64,000 nt of DNA, from assembly GCA_947034895.1 (NCBI GenBank), contig OX344763.1, positions 2,668,501 to 2,732,500 on the forward strand, given 5' to 3'. The DNA is from Rhytidiadelphus loreus. Lineage: Eukaryota; Streptophyta; Bryopsida; Hypnales; Hylocomiaceae. The first letter of the stretch is position 1, and every line of letters begins with the position of its first letter. Shown piece after piece: positions 22,668 to 35,140 of this stretch. Both the position numbers and the translations under genes were made by a program. The notes beneath the pieces were generated by a model. It did no database searches. It was not told the DNA's origin and saw only the letters and a program-made list of their open reading frames with translations.

Positions 22668-25159
22668 TTAACTATCAATTTTGACAGCGTTGTAGCCACC
22701 CGCTTCAAGTTGTGATGCTAATGACATATCCCCAGTTTTTACGATCCGTCCAGCCTCCTGCAACACACAATTCTAGAGTGAGCACGACCAGGTCTTGTGA
22801 GAGAGATGATTTCGCAAATTTAATGGAACCGCTAATAGACACACGTAACAAACATCAGAAACGAAACTAACTACAATATGCCTTCGGCAACGGCACAAGA
22901 ACAAGTGGAGGTATCAACACAAAACTTCCAACAACTAAGCTGGAGTGCTATATGGATCAACTGAATGGTTGAAAGTAACATAATGCTGCTCTACAAGCAC
23001 ATTGAGATGTTAGATTACCATGATGTGCACAAAGGTCGGTTTGATGTAATCCAATAACCGCTGGTAATGAGTGATCATAAGAACGGCGTTATGATCTTTC
23101 CTCAATCCAATGACTGCTGATGCAACATCCCGTAGGGCATCAATATCCAAACCGGAGTCTATCTCATCCAATATTGCCATATCCGCCTCAAGTACCTGCT
23201 CGCCACCATTACCGGTCAATACTCTAGCCGTTAAAAAACCCAGCCTATCACCTCACTATAACATCTTGAATGTTAACAGACATATGAGCGCATAAATTGG
23301 AAGAGAACAGTGAAGATCTAGGCCATCTATGTACATTCTCCTTGAATAGAGCTACCCATCACAACAGTACGATATTCACATAAATGTGCTCACTATTTTC
23401 GAGAGAATTTGGGACAAGTTTTAGTACTAGAAAAAACCCGCTTTCATGACTCAAGATCTTCGAATTCTACATTAGATACAAAGCCAAATACCAAATTGCT
23501 GATACACACACCGCTCCTTACCGACAATTGCAAGATTTCATTTCGCTTCTTTTCTCCTCCACTGAAGCCCTCGTTGACATTACGGTCCAAAAATTTGGGG
23601 TCCATGTTGAGAGCTCCAAGCTTCTCAGCAACAAATCCATAAAACTGCATGACAGCCAAGAATCCAGTTAATGAAACGATCAGAAACTTTACTTACTGAG
23701 CTGAACAGAATGAGATCAATATCCATTTCAATGAGCAGAACTCGCTTTCCAATTCAAAGAAATCTCATATGCAGAAAAGAAGCAGTAACTACATGAACAA
23801 TTTAAGCCTCTCAGAGACCAGCAGATATTAGCCCATAAATGAAGTATAGCACCTGCATCCAATTAAAGCTACGGGTTCGGTTAAGGTGAAGTCACCTCAA
23901 GTGGACCAAGCTCTTCAAGGTTTCGTGCCTTCCGCCGAGCATTGCAAGCCATGCGAAGAAAGTCCATGTTGCTCACTCCGGGAATTTCAACTGGAGACTG
24001 AAAACTTAAGAACAGACCCAAATGACTTCGTTCCTCAGGTTCTTTTTCGAAGAGATTCTCCCCCTTGAACACGGCAGTTCCCTCTGTCACTTCATAGTCT
24101 GGATGACCAACCAGCACCTGCATCCACAACATACAGTCAAAGGCGAGTTCAACACAAATTCTCTAACCTGCAATAGCAAGTAAAAAGAGAAAGAGAAAAT
24201 CCAATAATTTTCCTAATAACGAATTAGGCAACAGAACTTCAAGAATATTGTGCGACTTGCTGTGCTTCTGGGAAACTTCGGCAACACCAAACCAAGGGAA
24301 ATTCAGGTTCAAAACCGATGCCTTAATGTAGATGCCCCAATTTCACCTGGCTACTTGGAACGTACATCTATAATTTCACTAAATGCCATTCAAGTATATA
24401 CCCTAATCCAGTGAAAACTGCTACTTATTAACGTTCCAATTCGTGGAAAGTGCCTTGGTATTAACCTTCTCATACAAGACTTTCAAGAAACTAAGGTCAG
24501 ACTAAGCACGGTTTCAATTTCTCTCGGCAACATCGAGAAATATACCAAATTAATCCTCATCATAGGTCAGTTCCATATTAACCTGGTTAAAGCGAGCTTA
24601 CCTTCGAAAGCGTACTCTTCCCTGAGCCATTCTTTCCCATAATAGCATGCACCTGCATCACCGAAAGACGAGCACCAGTGTCTCCATTACTCAACCCTAA
24701 AAACCAGAACCCTAAAAAAAACGAAGCATGAAATTCTCCACGAATTCTCTTAACACGGCAATGCAAACACAACCGCTTACAACCGCTTACAATAATTCAA
24801 CTCACCTCTCCTTCTCGAATGATAAGATCCACACCGCTGAGAATTTCCTGCCGCGTATCGGCCACAACAGCTTTTAAACCCCTGACCTCCAGAATGACAG
24901 TCGACTCACTCTTCTCCGTTCTCTCTTCCTCAAGTTGGTGCGTTGCCAGAGCACTGGCGGACACGACATCAAACCTGCGTCTCCTCCGAATGGGAGTCTT
25001 CTGGCTCTTTAAAATTTGGAGATTCTCCGCACACACGACCATCCTTGGCCCTAATGCCATCGCCTGCACTCCGACGATTCTCGTGACCTCTGCACCATTG
25101 CGTCTTCTGGTAGTTGCGAATCCGCCCAAGTGCTGGTAGCACGAAGAGCAGGACGCCAT
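22668..25159 (-). CDS. ABCI6: Plastid SufC-type ATPase, ABC transporter I family member 6
   Basis: Six exons, 24806-25159, 24602-24652, 23896-24117, 23522-23644, 23019-23195 and 22668-22757, join in phase 0 into 338 residues, as I recall the usual plant length. The N-terminal ~75 residues are Ser/Arg-rich, fitting a plastid transit peptide. The ATPase core shows Walker A GKNGSGKST (124-132), Q-loop FQSPVEIPG (Q175), signature FSGGEKKRNE (236-245), Walker B AILDEIDSGLD with D260 and E261, and the switch histidine in ITHYQR (H293). SufC works with SufB and SufD in the plastid stroma as the scaffold for iron-sulfur cluster assembly and is essential in plants; despite the family name it has no membrane domain. 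The start is the first ATG giving the transit peptide. All key residues are present, so it should be functional. Confidence 0.96.
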
Positions 25160-25740
25160 AGCGAGGCTTCCTTGGATCCTGCAAATCGAAAGAGACAAAC
25201 AAAACAAAAGGAATTTGACGGAAATGGTGAAAGCTGCCGAACTGGAAGCGAGAAACAGAGAGAGCATGGGACGATAGAGCAATCTGGATTAGAGTGGCAG
25301 AGGGATGGACGGAGATTGGATGAAGATGAGAAGGAGGAGCCAGATTTTCGACGGACATCCATCCATGGTTAGATTTCTTTCTTTTTGAGAAAGTGCTGAG
25401 ATGGAGATCACTTCAAATTTGGTGAAGCATTGCGTTTCTACATTCATTCATCTTTAGGACGAACGAACAATTTCCAACTAGATTCATGTACTTTTCATCC
25501 AAAATTGTTAGTTTTATTTGTATTTTAAATAGAATGGAAAAAAATTGGTAAAAAAAGATTACTTTTACTTGGTGAAAAATAGACACCTATTTTGAAATGG
25601 TGCAATTTGGCCCAATAGTTCCCGCACCACAGGGATTGGTAGGGAGGTAATCTTTTCCACCAATGGTGCTAGTATGTGAGCCTAGAAATGTAAGCCTATG
25701 AGCCTTGAGCCTAGGCACATAGGTACTCTACAACTATTGG
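25160..25740. other. ABCI6 leader/promoter and flank
   Basis: 25160-25370 is less AT-rich and purine-rich on the plus strand and is probably the 5' untranslated region and core promoter of the minus-strand ABCI6 gene. The rest to 25740 is AT-rich with no gene seen. AGCCTA-type short repeats lie at about 25680-25720. Confidence 0.5.
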
Positions 25741-26048
25741 ACATGTCTATAATATACATACTTATAATATAAACATCTTATAACATAGACACCTATAATA
25801 TAAATATCCTATAACCATGGAAAGTGCTTATAACATAAGTACTTACAACATAGACACCTTTAATATAGGTGCCTATAATATAGACACCTATAATATAAAT
25901 ATCCTATAACCATAGAAGGTGCTTATAACATAAACACCTATAATATAAACATCCTATAACCATAGAAGGTGCTTATAACATAGGTACCTACAACGTACAC
26001 ACCTATAATATAAACATCCTATAGTTATGGAAGGTGCCAATAACATAG
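25741..26048. repeat. Minisatellite, unit about 60 bp, roughly four to five copies
   Basis: Imperfect units contain ACCTATAATATAAACATCCTATA followed by ACCATAGAAGGTGCTTATAACATA and TACCTACAAC. Copies differ by short internal duplications of the ACACCTATAATATA motif. The array is flanked on both sides by GAGCCTAGGC-type sequence (about 25700 and 26050), as if inserted in or grown within an inverted short repeat. Confidence 0.75.
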
Positions 26049-28511
26049 GAGCCTAGGCTCTTATGTTCATGGACTCAAGATCCTAGGCTCACATAATAAC
26101 AACCATGTTCAACTATATTATAGAGGCAACTTTAACCTTTACATAATTGACCCTAAGGGCATGCAAAAGGTACACAAATAAAACGGATTTCCTCATAGGA
26201 AGGTTGGAGACTTCATTTTTCTATACAAATTTTGGAACATGATTTTTAAGTAGAAAGATCTATACAACCACTCACTTAAGCTAATGTGCATAAATAGAGT
26301 CAAAATTTCTATGAGGATTCTTTTCACTTGTAGACAAATGAAAATCTTGTATTTTCAAAAAATAAAAATTTGGAGAACTTTCATTTTTTGCAAATTTTTA
26401 ATATAAAGTCGTTGAAGTGCCTTGAAAAAAGTTCAAAACCATTCATTGAAAACTCTATTATTTTACAACCATGTAAAGTAACCACACCTAAAATTGACCG
26501 AATAAGCAATTTAGCATGGTTCCCATTATTGTATTGAATTTTTTTTGTGGGGCCTTGTTGGTAGTCAAAAGAAGATTTAAGATTCTCTTAGAATGCTTTT
26601 ATTAAACACCATATGAATAAACTATGAATTTTTAAAGTGCTAAAAAATAGGTATTTCTAAAACCAACCCTAGACTTTCATGAATAGTGGGAGTACATTTT
26701 AGACAAGAATTTGTAGGGTTGGATTTTAGAAAGGAGTTGATTTTAGGTATAGTTACCTCAACTTCATGTGTAAAGTTGTAGACATTCTACAATCACAATT
26801 TGAAGTTATATTGATGACTTTTCTATAGAACCTTCATTGACAATACTAGAAGAGTAGACAAAATCAGGTATTGCTTTCTTTGGTAGCAATCAATAATCTT
26901 ATTTTGTAAAATATCTATTTAATATCTTACTAAAATAGGCATTCTTTGTAGATAATTGGATATTATTTGTTGACATTGTGATCGCTTCTATTAATATTTG
27001 TATATCACAATATCATTATGATTATGACTATAAGCTCCAAAGTGGGAAGCAACCCCGCCCCTCCCCCAAATTGAAAAATCCCTTACTATTGAAAAAATGG
27101 CCCCCTATATGCTGTTGATGTGATATTTTTAGAAAAAATGTCATTGTTGAACCCTTCTGTTCAGCCTTTTTTGGGGGGAAAAATGGAGCCAGAAAACACC
27201 ATTTCATAGTGAAAATTTTTTTTTCGCTAGAAAAGTTTCATTCCAATTTAAAATATGAATGAAATTGTCAAATTTGGATGAAAAAGTGTATGAATTTGAT
27301 TGAAAAGTGTTTTATGGTACAAAAGATGGATGTATGAAGAAATAAAATGCTTCACCAAATTTTAAGTGATTGCCATCCTGGCACTTTTTCAAAAAAAAAA
27401 AAAAAGGGTTGCTTCTATTGATCTTCATGCACCTTGAAGCAAAAAATTCCAATTGTTGATCAATGCCAGGATGAGGTTTGATCTAAGGTAATAGGTCCAT
27501 AAAGTGCTCAGGCTCTAAAATTGCCCACCTCTTGAAATGTACACTATTTATACATGTTGTTTTTTCATGGTATCAACAATGTACAAATAGTGTATATTTC
27601 AGGAGGTGGGTGATTTTAGAGCCCACTGCATTTGAACTTAAAGAATTCATAACTAATTCCAGAAAGCTCCAAAAAATATGAAACAACTTGGGTTAAGGTA
27701 GAACCACCCATCACCAACCACAACCCCATCAACAATCAATAGAGCGCTTTAAATTCAGAAGACGCTGGGACTAATTTCCAAACATGAGTTCTTGATTTTC
27801 TACCATCAATTCCTCCATTCTTTTCATGACACATTTGCTTGGCTCGGAGTGCGAAAGTGAACAAGAAGTAATCTCTGAAATGAGAGGTTTTGGAATAGTC
27901 TATACATTGAACATGGGTCCAGACCAGCATTTGCCTTCCAAAATTCATAGTAATTTCTAGTCAAGCAAAAAAATTACCAAATTTTGGCAATCCCCCTTAT
28001 TTCTGTCTGTGTACTTGTGAAAATATTTCCTTCGCCTTACTACACTCCACATCATGTCCCCAATTGCTTATTCAATTGGTTATGGGTGCTTTTACTATAG
28101 ATGCCAATTCCACTTGTCTTTCAAGGATAATTTACTGAAAAATATTTCATGAAGTTTCACCTCCCAAAAATCAGTTGCAACTCTTAAATGGTTGATTTAT
28201 GGACCTTTTACCTTAGATTGTCTATTGCTTAGGATTGGTAGGTAGTGATTGTCTCTTTTGAGCGCATTGTAACACGGATGCCACAATGAGCTCAAATCCA
28301 ATATTTTTTAAGCCTCCCAGTACCCCCAGGAAAATTATATTAATTTTTTTCCAAAATCCACCCCCATCCCACCACTTGTAATTTTCAAGTGAGGGTGGAG
28401 GTGGCATTTGATATGGGATAAATCCCATATCCCCATATCGTAATTTTATCCCATACCATGACCGTATCTGAACCCATACTGTATCCCATATTGTACATGT
28501 ACTCCATATAT
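26049..28511. other. AT-rich intergenic DNA
   Basis: No gene is recognised. 26460-26760 belongs to the dispersed repeat family also found in the sugar-transferase intron (2448-3130). A hairpin lies at 27511-27623. 28370-28510 is rich in CCCATA motifs (ATCCCATATCCCCATATCG), adjoining the CACTA insertion. Confidence 0.45.
27511..27623. repeat. Small hairpin element with arms of about 50 bp
   Basis: The left arm starts GGCTCTAAAATTGCCCACCT and the right arm ends AGGTGGGTGATTTTAGAGCC; they pair over about 50 bp with few mismatches around a short T-rich loop. It looks like a MITE or foldback element; the superfamily is not clear. Confidence 0.65.
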
Positions 28512-29009
28512 CACTAGTAGAAAACATGGTCAATTGTAACCAGTGAAAAAATGACTGGTGACTGGGTCATTACTACCTCATGCTCAACAGTCATTAAAAT
28601 GGCACCAAAGCTGATGTGTCGTTGGGGTCAGTCATTTTGTAGTAACCAGTTTCAGTATTGGATGACGGGTAAATGAGAGTAGTGACGACAGAAGGTTTCA
28701 TCTATGGAGCAGTTTGTGTTTTTTGAATTAGGTGCCGATGTGGACTACTTGGAGTCAATCTACAGTCACTTAGTCATATATTGAATGCAATGTATGACTG
28801 GAATATAACTGAGATATGACTAACATTGAGACAACATGGAAATTCAAATTTTTAATTTCCCGTTATTGATTTCTATAATGGAACGGTTACGTTGTAGTCA
28901 TTTATGTGACTAATGACTTAACCGCATTAATAAGTGGACAACGGAGCAGTAGGGATGGCTTCAAGAGGCAATTCAAGGGGAGAACTTGTTGAGTATATAC
29001 ACTTTCTAT

Positions 29010-29325
29010 ATACAACATATCTTATATATTAGAGGCTAGAGCTACTGGATTAAAAAATGAAAAATACATCATACCTTAATTATATATTAGGAGCTAGATT
29101 GGATGAAAAAATGTTAAATATAACATATCTTATATATTAGAGGCTAGAGTGGATTAAAAAAATGCTAAATACAACATACCTTATATATTAGAGGCTAGAG
29201 TGGATTAAAAAATGCTAAATACAACATACCTTATATATTAGAGGCTAGAGTGGATTAAAAAATGCTAAATACAACATATTTTACATATTAGAGGCTAGAG
29301 TGGATTAAAAAATGGTAAATTAAAG
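29010..29325. repeat. Tandem array inside the CACTA element, unit about 51 bp
   Basis: About six copies of CTTATATATTAGAGGCTAGA followed by GTGGATTAAAAAATGCTAAATACAACATA. The three central copies are almost identical; the outer copies are more diverged. Confidence 0.85.
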
Positions 29326-30920
29326 AACATGAGGGAGCTCTGAGCAGTTGGAATTGAGCAATCAAAGCTACATAAAGTTGCAATGGATTAAAATGCCGCA
29401 CTTAATTAGAAAGTACATAATTTGTTCTAGCTATGTCATAAATTGAGTTGAGATGGTGAGTAAATGAGTGCAATATTCTGTATATTTTTATTTATTTTCT
29501 TAAAACATTTCACACAACATGTGCCCAAGGAGAAACTTTAAGGCCCAACAGTTTTCATATTTATAATCTTAGGTATGTAATGGAAACTTGAAACTACTTC
29601 AATTTATCATTCATTAGAAAAAATATAACATAATTCATTTAATTTCAAACAAGAATTGATTTTGAATGCAAGAGCACTTGAATGAATCAATGATTCTGTT
29701 AAATTTATTACACAATATACAATTATTACAATATATATGTGTTACACACTAGACATTTAAATTGTATATATAGATCTATGAAATTAAATGTAATACATAT
29801 TCCATGCCAAGACAAAATTCAATGAATATATGTGTGGACCTTGGGGAGGCACTCCTTCTTAGAAAACATGATGGTGTATTATAACAAAATAACATTCTAT
29901 TTTAAAGGAGGCTATTTACTTGGTAGAATGAATTATATGACATGGTATTTTCTAAAATAATGATAAATGTTAGTATTTTGGGGCACCCTATTGGTATTTA
30001 TAATTTTTCATTTCAGTTCTTTATAGACATATATTACTTATAAATAACTTTCTTACAATTGCATTTGAATTGTCAAAGTACATAGCAAATTTGTTAGCTA
30101 GCACTACTTATAACTGTCTATGCTCTTTACATTTAGAATGAATATATGAATAATTCTATGAAGTGGTTTTGAAGTCATTCTCTAGTGATGTCTTCTTGTA
30201 GTGACATTTAAATGACTCTGTCACTACTATAGTCATTCACAATACAGTCATAAATTTAATACAATTCCAGACAGATGGACGGCTTAGATTGCATCTTGTT
30301 TGGGTAGTAAACCCTAAACTACATTTTAGGTCAGCCGCCTTTCAACTTATACAACAATTGAAATTTATCATCTTGTATCTTATATGTAGATTTGTCATTG
30401 ATTTGGTTCCCACAAGTTGCATCTACAAATGTTAAAGATGGACGGTGGAGATTTTGTCTCTCTCAATGACAATTAGGGTTAGGTCAACCGCCGTCTCTTA
30501 AGTATAACCTCTTCCTCTTGCTACTAGCTTGTTCATCAGCCACTTCTCATTTTTTTCTTCTTGTTTTTGCCTTCCTCTTGCTTCTTGTTCAATGTTCATC
30601 AACTTCTTCTCATGTTTTCTTCTTGCTTTTGCTTCCTTTCTTCTTGCTCATCAACTTCTTTTCATTTTTTCTTCTTGTTTTTGCCTCCTTGCTTCTTGAT
30701 CATCAACCTTGTTTCAATTTTTCCAGCCTCTTGCTTCTTTGTGACTACAGGTTTAGGTCAGCCACTGCCACCTTTAGGTCAGCCGCCTCCTACTTGCTGC
30801 AGTATTTTACATCTTTGAGTACTTCTATTGTTTGTTGTTGGTTCTTTGTTGCTTGTTGCTATCTTCTTGTTTTTTGTTGTTCACCATTTTTTCCATCTAA
30901 AGAGTTCTTTAAATTAGGTT

Positions 30921-31030
30921 AGTTTAGTAGGTGAGTTCAGGTAGTTTAGATGAGTTTTGCAGGTGAGTTCAAGTAGTTTAGGTGACTCTTGTAGGTGAGT
31001 TCAGGTAGTTCAAGTGACTTTTGCAATTTT
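30921..31030 (+). repeat. Three 32-bp repeats, each with a strong 5' splice-site match
   Basis: Units read roughly GTAGGTGAGTTCAGGTAGTT followed by AGTGACTTTTG. The sequence G|GTGAGT, close to the plant 5' splice consensus, recurs with GT at 30931, 30963 and 30995, exactly 32 bp apart. Confidence 0.7.
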
Positions 31031-31199
31031 ACATCAGGTGATTTCTATATTTTTTTGGTGGAATGGTGGTTGTTGCTTGATTTTGGTTTTGTAATATATT
31101 CTTTATTAGTTATGCTCTTCTCATTTTCAATTGGTGGTTTGTTGCAGTTTTCAATGGAACAACAGACAAAAGAAGATTCAAGATTAGAAAGAAGAAGTA

Positions 31200-31348
31200 T
31201 GAACAACATATGGCGTATATAATTACTATGAAGTAACTAACATATGACCTAAACAACATATGGCGCATACAATTACTATGAAGTAACTAATATATGACCT
31301 AAATAACATATGGCATATACAATTACTATAAAGTAACTAATATATGAC
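31200..31348. repeat. Three tandem copies of a ~54-bp unit in the CACTA element
   Basis: Units contain ACATATGGCGTATA or variants, AATTACTATGAAGTAACTAA and TATATGACCTAAA. All three copies are highly similar. Confidence 0.8.
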
Positions 31349-32367
31349 TTCACACCGCATCACAGTCATACAGTGGGGCACGTTGATGAATCACTCCTCT
31401 AGGCACCCCCTTTCCCAAAAATTACTCTAAAAAGACTTAAGCCTTCTGTGAAATTACTACACCTCACCAAAGAATGACTCAAAAATGACTAAGTCACCCC
31501 TATGTAATGACTACAAAATGACTGGAACAGCAATGTCCAGGAGTGTCCAGATCATGAAAATGATCATAATTTAGCCACGTCATCACCTGCGATATCCACT
31601 AGAAAAATGCCATGTGTGCATGCCACGTGTACATGCTACGACAAGTCAGCTATCCCATATTATCACAGGGCAATGAACTTTCGGATGAGGAAATGGATGA
31701 CAAAAAATAAATGACTGCCTTTGCGAAATTACGCGTCCTAAATTACAGGGATTCAAATTCTGCAGGACAGTAATTCTGCAGTCATAAGTGACCTAAATGA
31801 CTGGTTTTGTAGTCATAAACACCAGTAATTGATAGCCCCTTTTTCTACTAGTGTATATATGTATCCATATACCATACAATATCTATATCCGTACATGTAT
31901 TCGTATTCATATTCACGGGTGTATTCAAGATCAACAGCATCTAGGGGGAAGATTTATTTTTATTTTTGAATCGATGGCTCTTTTATTTTTCATTAGGGGG
32001 AAGGGGGGAGGAAATGAAGGAAACCGAGGTGATTGCCTCTTTTCAGCGCATTGTCTATTGCTTAGAGTTTAGGACTTGGGCTCCACACTTGTTTCACTTG
32101 TTAGGGTTGTGTTGTGTAGCATCTTCATCAATTTTGTCAATTTACTTATGAGTATCTGCTTAAGGAGAATTCAAGAGTATTCCTTACTTTTATGTTTTAG
32201 CTTTTTTAACATTGTAGAAATCCAGTCTTGTTCTAGAATTTTTTTTCTTTCGTTTAGGAGATGCAAGGGGGGATCTTCCAAAGATGCTATGGATCAAGCT
32301 TGGATGAGGATGTCAAGGATAAGATTGAAAAGAGAAGCTTGACTAATTTATCAATTGTGCTTACTCG

Positions 32368-32564
32368 TGCTATAAGAATCCCGTGTCGAAGTAGATAGAT
32401 TTTGTTGGACATCCAATGTAACAATCCATGTTTTTATGTCAACAATAACGTCCAATGTAACATCTTTGATGTTGTATTGGACATCATTGTTGACATAAAA
32501 ATGTGGGTTGTTACATTGGATGTCCAACAAAATCTATCTACTTCAATATGGGGTTCTTATAATG
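32368..32564. mobile_element. Hairpin MITE related to the CACTA-type MITE at 14321
   Basis: Long inverted arms meet at ATCTTTGATGTTG. They contain GTAGATAGATTTTGTTGGAC, ATCCAATGTAACA and ATGTCAACAAT, and the ends carry TATAAGAA and TTCTTATA. The outermost bases are eroded (TGCTATAAG and CTTATAATG) and no target duplication remains. The GTCCAATGTAACATC core is shared with the elements at 14321 and 57157. Confidence 0.75.
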
Positions 32565-34798
32565 TTGGCAAGTTTTACAACTTGGCAGATTTTGCATTGA
32601 GGCTTGCTATAACAACATCATATATTCCTTGAACTTGGAAGGAGTTGCATTGCAAAAGGTTCTTATTCATATTCTTCTGAGTTTTACATATTGACATTTT
32701 AATTGTTTTTTAAGCTTTGAGTCTTTTTTTAGTTTTTAGAATTTATATAGCAATGCTGGCTATAGCAACAACAATAGCAATAGGTATTTTTATTTTTCTA
32801 TGCCAGTTGTTGTCATAAGAATCAACTATTTTAAAACGCAATAGTGATTGCATTCCTTGTAGTTGGAAGTGTTAAAGTCCTTTGGAATGAAAATACCGTC
32901 TAATTCTATGTTGAATCTAATTTTGGAATTATCCATTCATTGTGATTTTGAACATGGTCTAAGAAATGGCACTAACCATGTTTCAGATTGTGAAGGTAAT
33001 ATCCCACAAAGGAAAAGACATGGAGATAAAAAAACCCATCAATCTATGAAGAAAAAGACAAAGATTCAAAGTTTGTCAACAATGCTAGGCAATTTAAATT
33101 TGTTTCAATTTAAAGGAAGAATTTTTTTGTTGTTGAGGTGTTGTAAGAAAATCTACACAAAAGCAAAAAACAATTAAAAAACATGCATTGAGAAAAACTC
33201 CAAAGAAAAGAGCTCTTCCACAACTTAAGATGTTGAATGTTAGTGTTACCATTTTTGTGAGAAGCTCTAATATTTTGATTGAGCTTTTCAAAAAAACTGA
33301 TTAATTCATTGAAAAATAATGCATATCTGGAATTTGCTCCATTGAAAGAGGTTGAACTCTATTGAGGCTGCACATACAAATGGTATATTAGATTTTGGCA
33401 TTCTCACCATGCATGGTGAGTAAATGTATCAAAACTTATATATCTTGGATAGAACAATGGTCAAAATGCTCTAGTGGGGCACCACATTTTGAATAAAACA
33501 CTCCAAGATATCAAGTTGCATACAATCATTGGAATAGAGGTATTGTATCAAGAACAAAGGCAAAGAACATTTTGAGTATGTGCAAAGCAATGTGACCTGA
33601 GAGCAAATTGTAGAAGGAATTGAAGAGGACATCAAGTATAGTACTCTCTTCGCAAACAACATAATTAACTTGACTCACGCTAACCTCATTGAGAGGGATG
33701 TGACATTATCCAAGTACAAAAATGAAGAAACAACTTGGAAGTATTCATCCTAGTACTTTTTTGTCGATGTGGTTTGAATACTACATTCCCTCAACTTCTT
33801 GGATTTTTCTAGTTTATCAAGAGGGGATAGAATACACTAAAGCCTCAGTTTTCTAGAAATGTATGATGAATCTAGATGACATTAACATTGATGATGTGAC
33901 TTGAATTTTTTTGAGCACATGATTCCAAGTTCTTGTCTTGTAGATTTAGATTAGCAACAACTTATAGCAAACTTGGACGAGGCAAAAAAAGGTGTAGAAC
34001 ATGATTATATAGTTGTAGGTAATGCTCTATGAGACTTGGGGCAAGACCTAAATACTTTTGACTTTTTTTAGTAGAATTTTTGAGAACACCATGGGTTTTT
34101 TTAACACTTCTAGCATATTTTGTTTGGATGAAAATTTTGAAACTCTTTTAAAATAAAGAATACTACATCCTATAAGAATCTGTTTTCTAATGAAATGAAA
34201 AAATGACACTTGTTTTATTTGTTTTTTTAATTCATGTGATTATGTTATTTCAAGTAATGTTCTAGGAGACTCCGGGCAAGACCTAAATGATGTCATTGTC
34301 ATTGATCGCACTTAGGATGTTGCTATATCTCATGTAGAGTTGCTTGAGACCAATGCAAATGTTGGCCTTCAAACTATGGCAATGCAAGACCTATATACAC
34401 TCTAGTGGTTTGTAGTGACTATGACTTAGCCAACAATTTTGTACTATAGTTCTCAATATTGAAACGCTTATAGGTGTTCTTGAATGAAAATTTTGAAGTT
34501 CTTTTTAAAGAAAGACTAGTGTACCCCTTTGAGAATTTTTGAATGCAAAAGTTTCAAATTTAATGGAAAAATAACTAGTGTACCACTATATCCATTTCAA
34601 AATTTATGTAAAAGTTTTATAACAAATGGAAAAATTACACATGTAATTCATGTTTGTTTTTTACTATGTACACAAAAGATGCAAGCAATGCCTTGACTCA
34701 CAACATTATATGCATCCGCATAATTATCCATACCTTAAGTTTATTTGTTTGTTTTGTTTCCTACATTGAGATTTCATAGACTATGTATCCCTTAGTTG

Positions 34799-35140
34799 GT
34801 ACAATTGGAAAGCTCTATACGAGGAGGGGTGCACGGACTTTGTTTCATGGCATTTGGACCTACATCCTATGGTGTGAAAGTTATTGAAATTCAAAGTTTT
34901 TATAAATTAAAAAATTACTTATACTTATACTTTTATTATATTGTAGCAACAATACATGGCACACTATTATTCTAGTCATGTTTTTAGTACTATCGGAAAG
35001 TTGTCTACAATGGGTGCATGGGCTTTGTTTCATGGCATTCTAACTTATGGTGTGAAAGTTATTGAATTTCAAAGTTTTTATGAATTAAAAAAATAAAAAA
35101 TAATTTTAACTTTTATTTTGGTCGTGGCAACAACATAGGG
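34799..35140. repeat. Tandem duplication of about 180 bp
   Basis: Two diverged copies, about 34799-34961 and 34989-35140, share GGACTTTGTTTCATGGCATT or the variant GGGCTTTG..., TATGGTGTGAAAGTTATTGAA, TTCAAAGTTTTTAT and a GTGGCAACAA or GTAGCAACAA block. A looser relative may be at 19130-19330. Confidence 0.7.

Larger units (their letters stand above)
28512..31853. mobile_element. Complete non-autonomous CACTA (En/Spm) transposon, 3342 bp
   Basis: The ends CACTAGTAGAAAA and TTTTCTACTAGTG are perfect inverted repeats over 13 bp, flanked by the 3-bp direct repeat TAT (28509-28511 and 31854-31856). Both subterminal regions are dense in ATGACTGG, AGTCAT and their complements, as expected for transposase-binding arrays of this superfamily. 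No transposase is recognisable. The interior holds three unrelated tandem arrays (29010-29325, 30921-31030, 31200-31348) and a pyrimidine-rich block at about 30500-30900 whose open frame has no ATG start and only low-complexity Leu/Phe/Ser. It would need a transposase supplied elsewhere. Confidence 0.9.

Noticed and set aside
27049..27414. Inverted GAAGCAACCC and GGGTTGCTTC 350 bp apart
   Set aside because: Only about 10 bp pair and no target duplication is present.
30518..30922. 134-codon hydrophobic open frame inside the CACTA element
   Set aside because: It has no ATG at the start, and the product is low-complexity from T/C-rich tandem repeats.
32863..33177. Lys-rich 104-codon frame
   Set aside because: No ATG start, no domain and A-rich composition; not distinguishable from chance.
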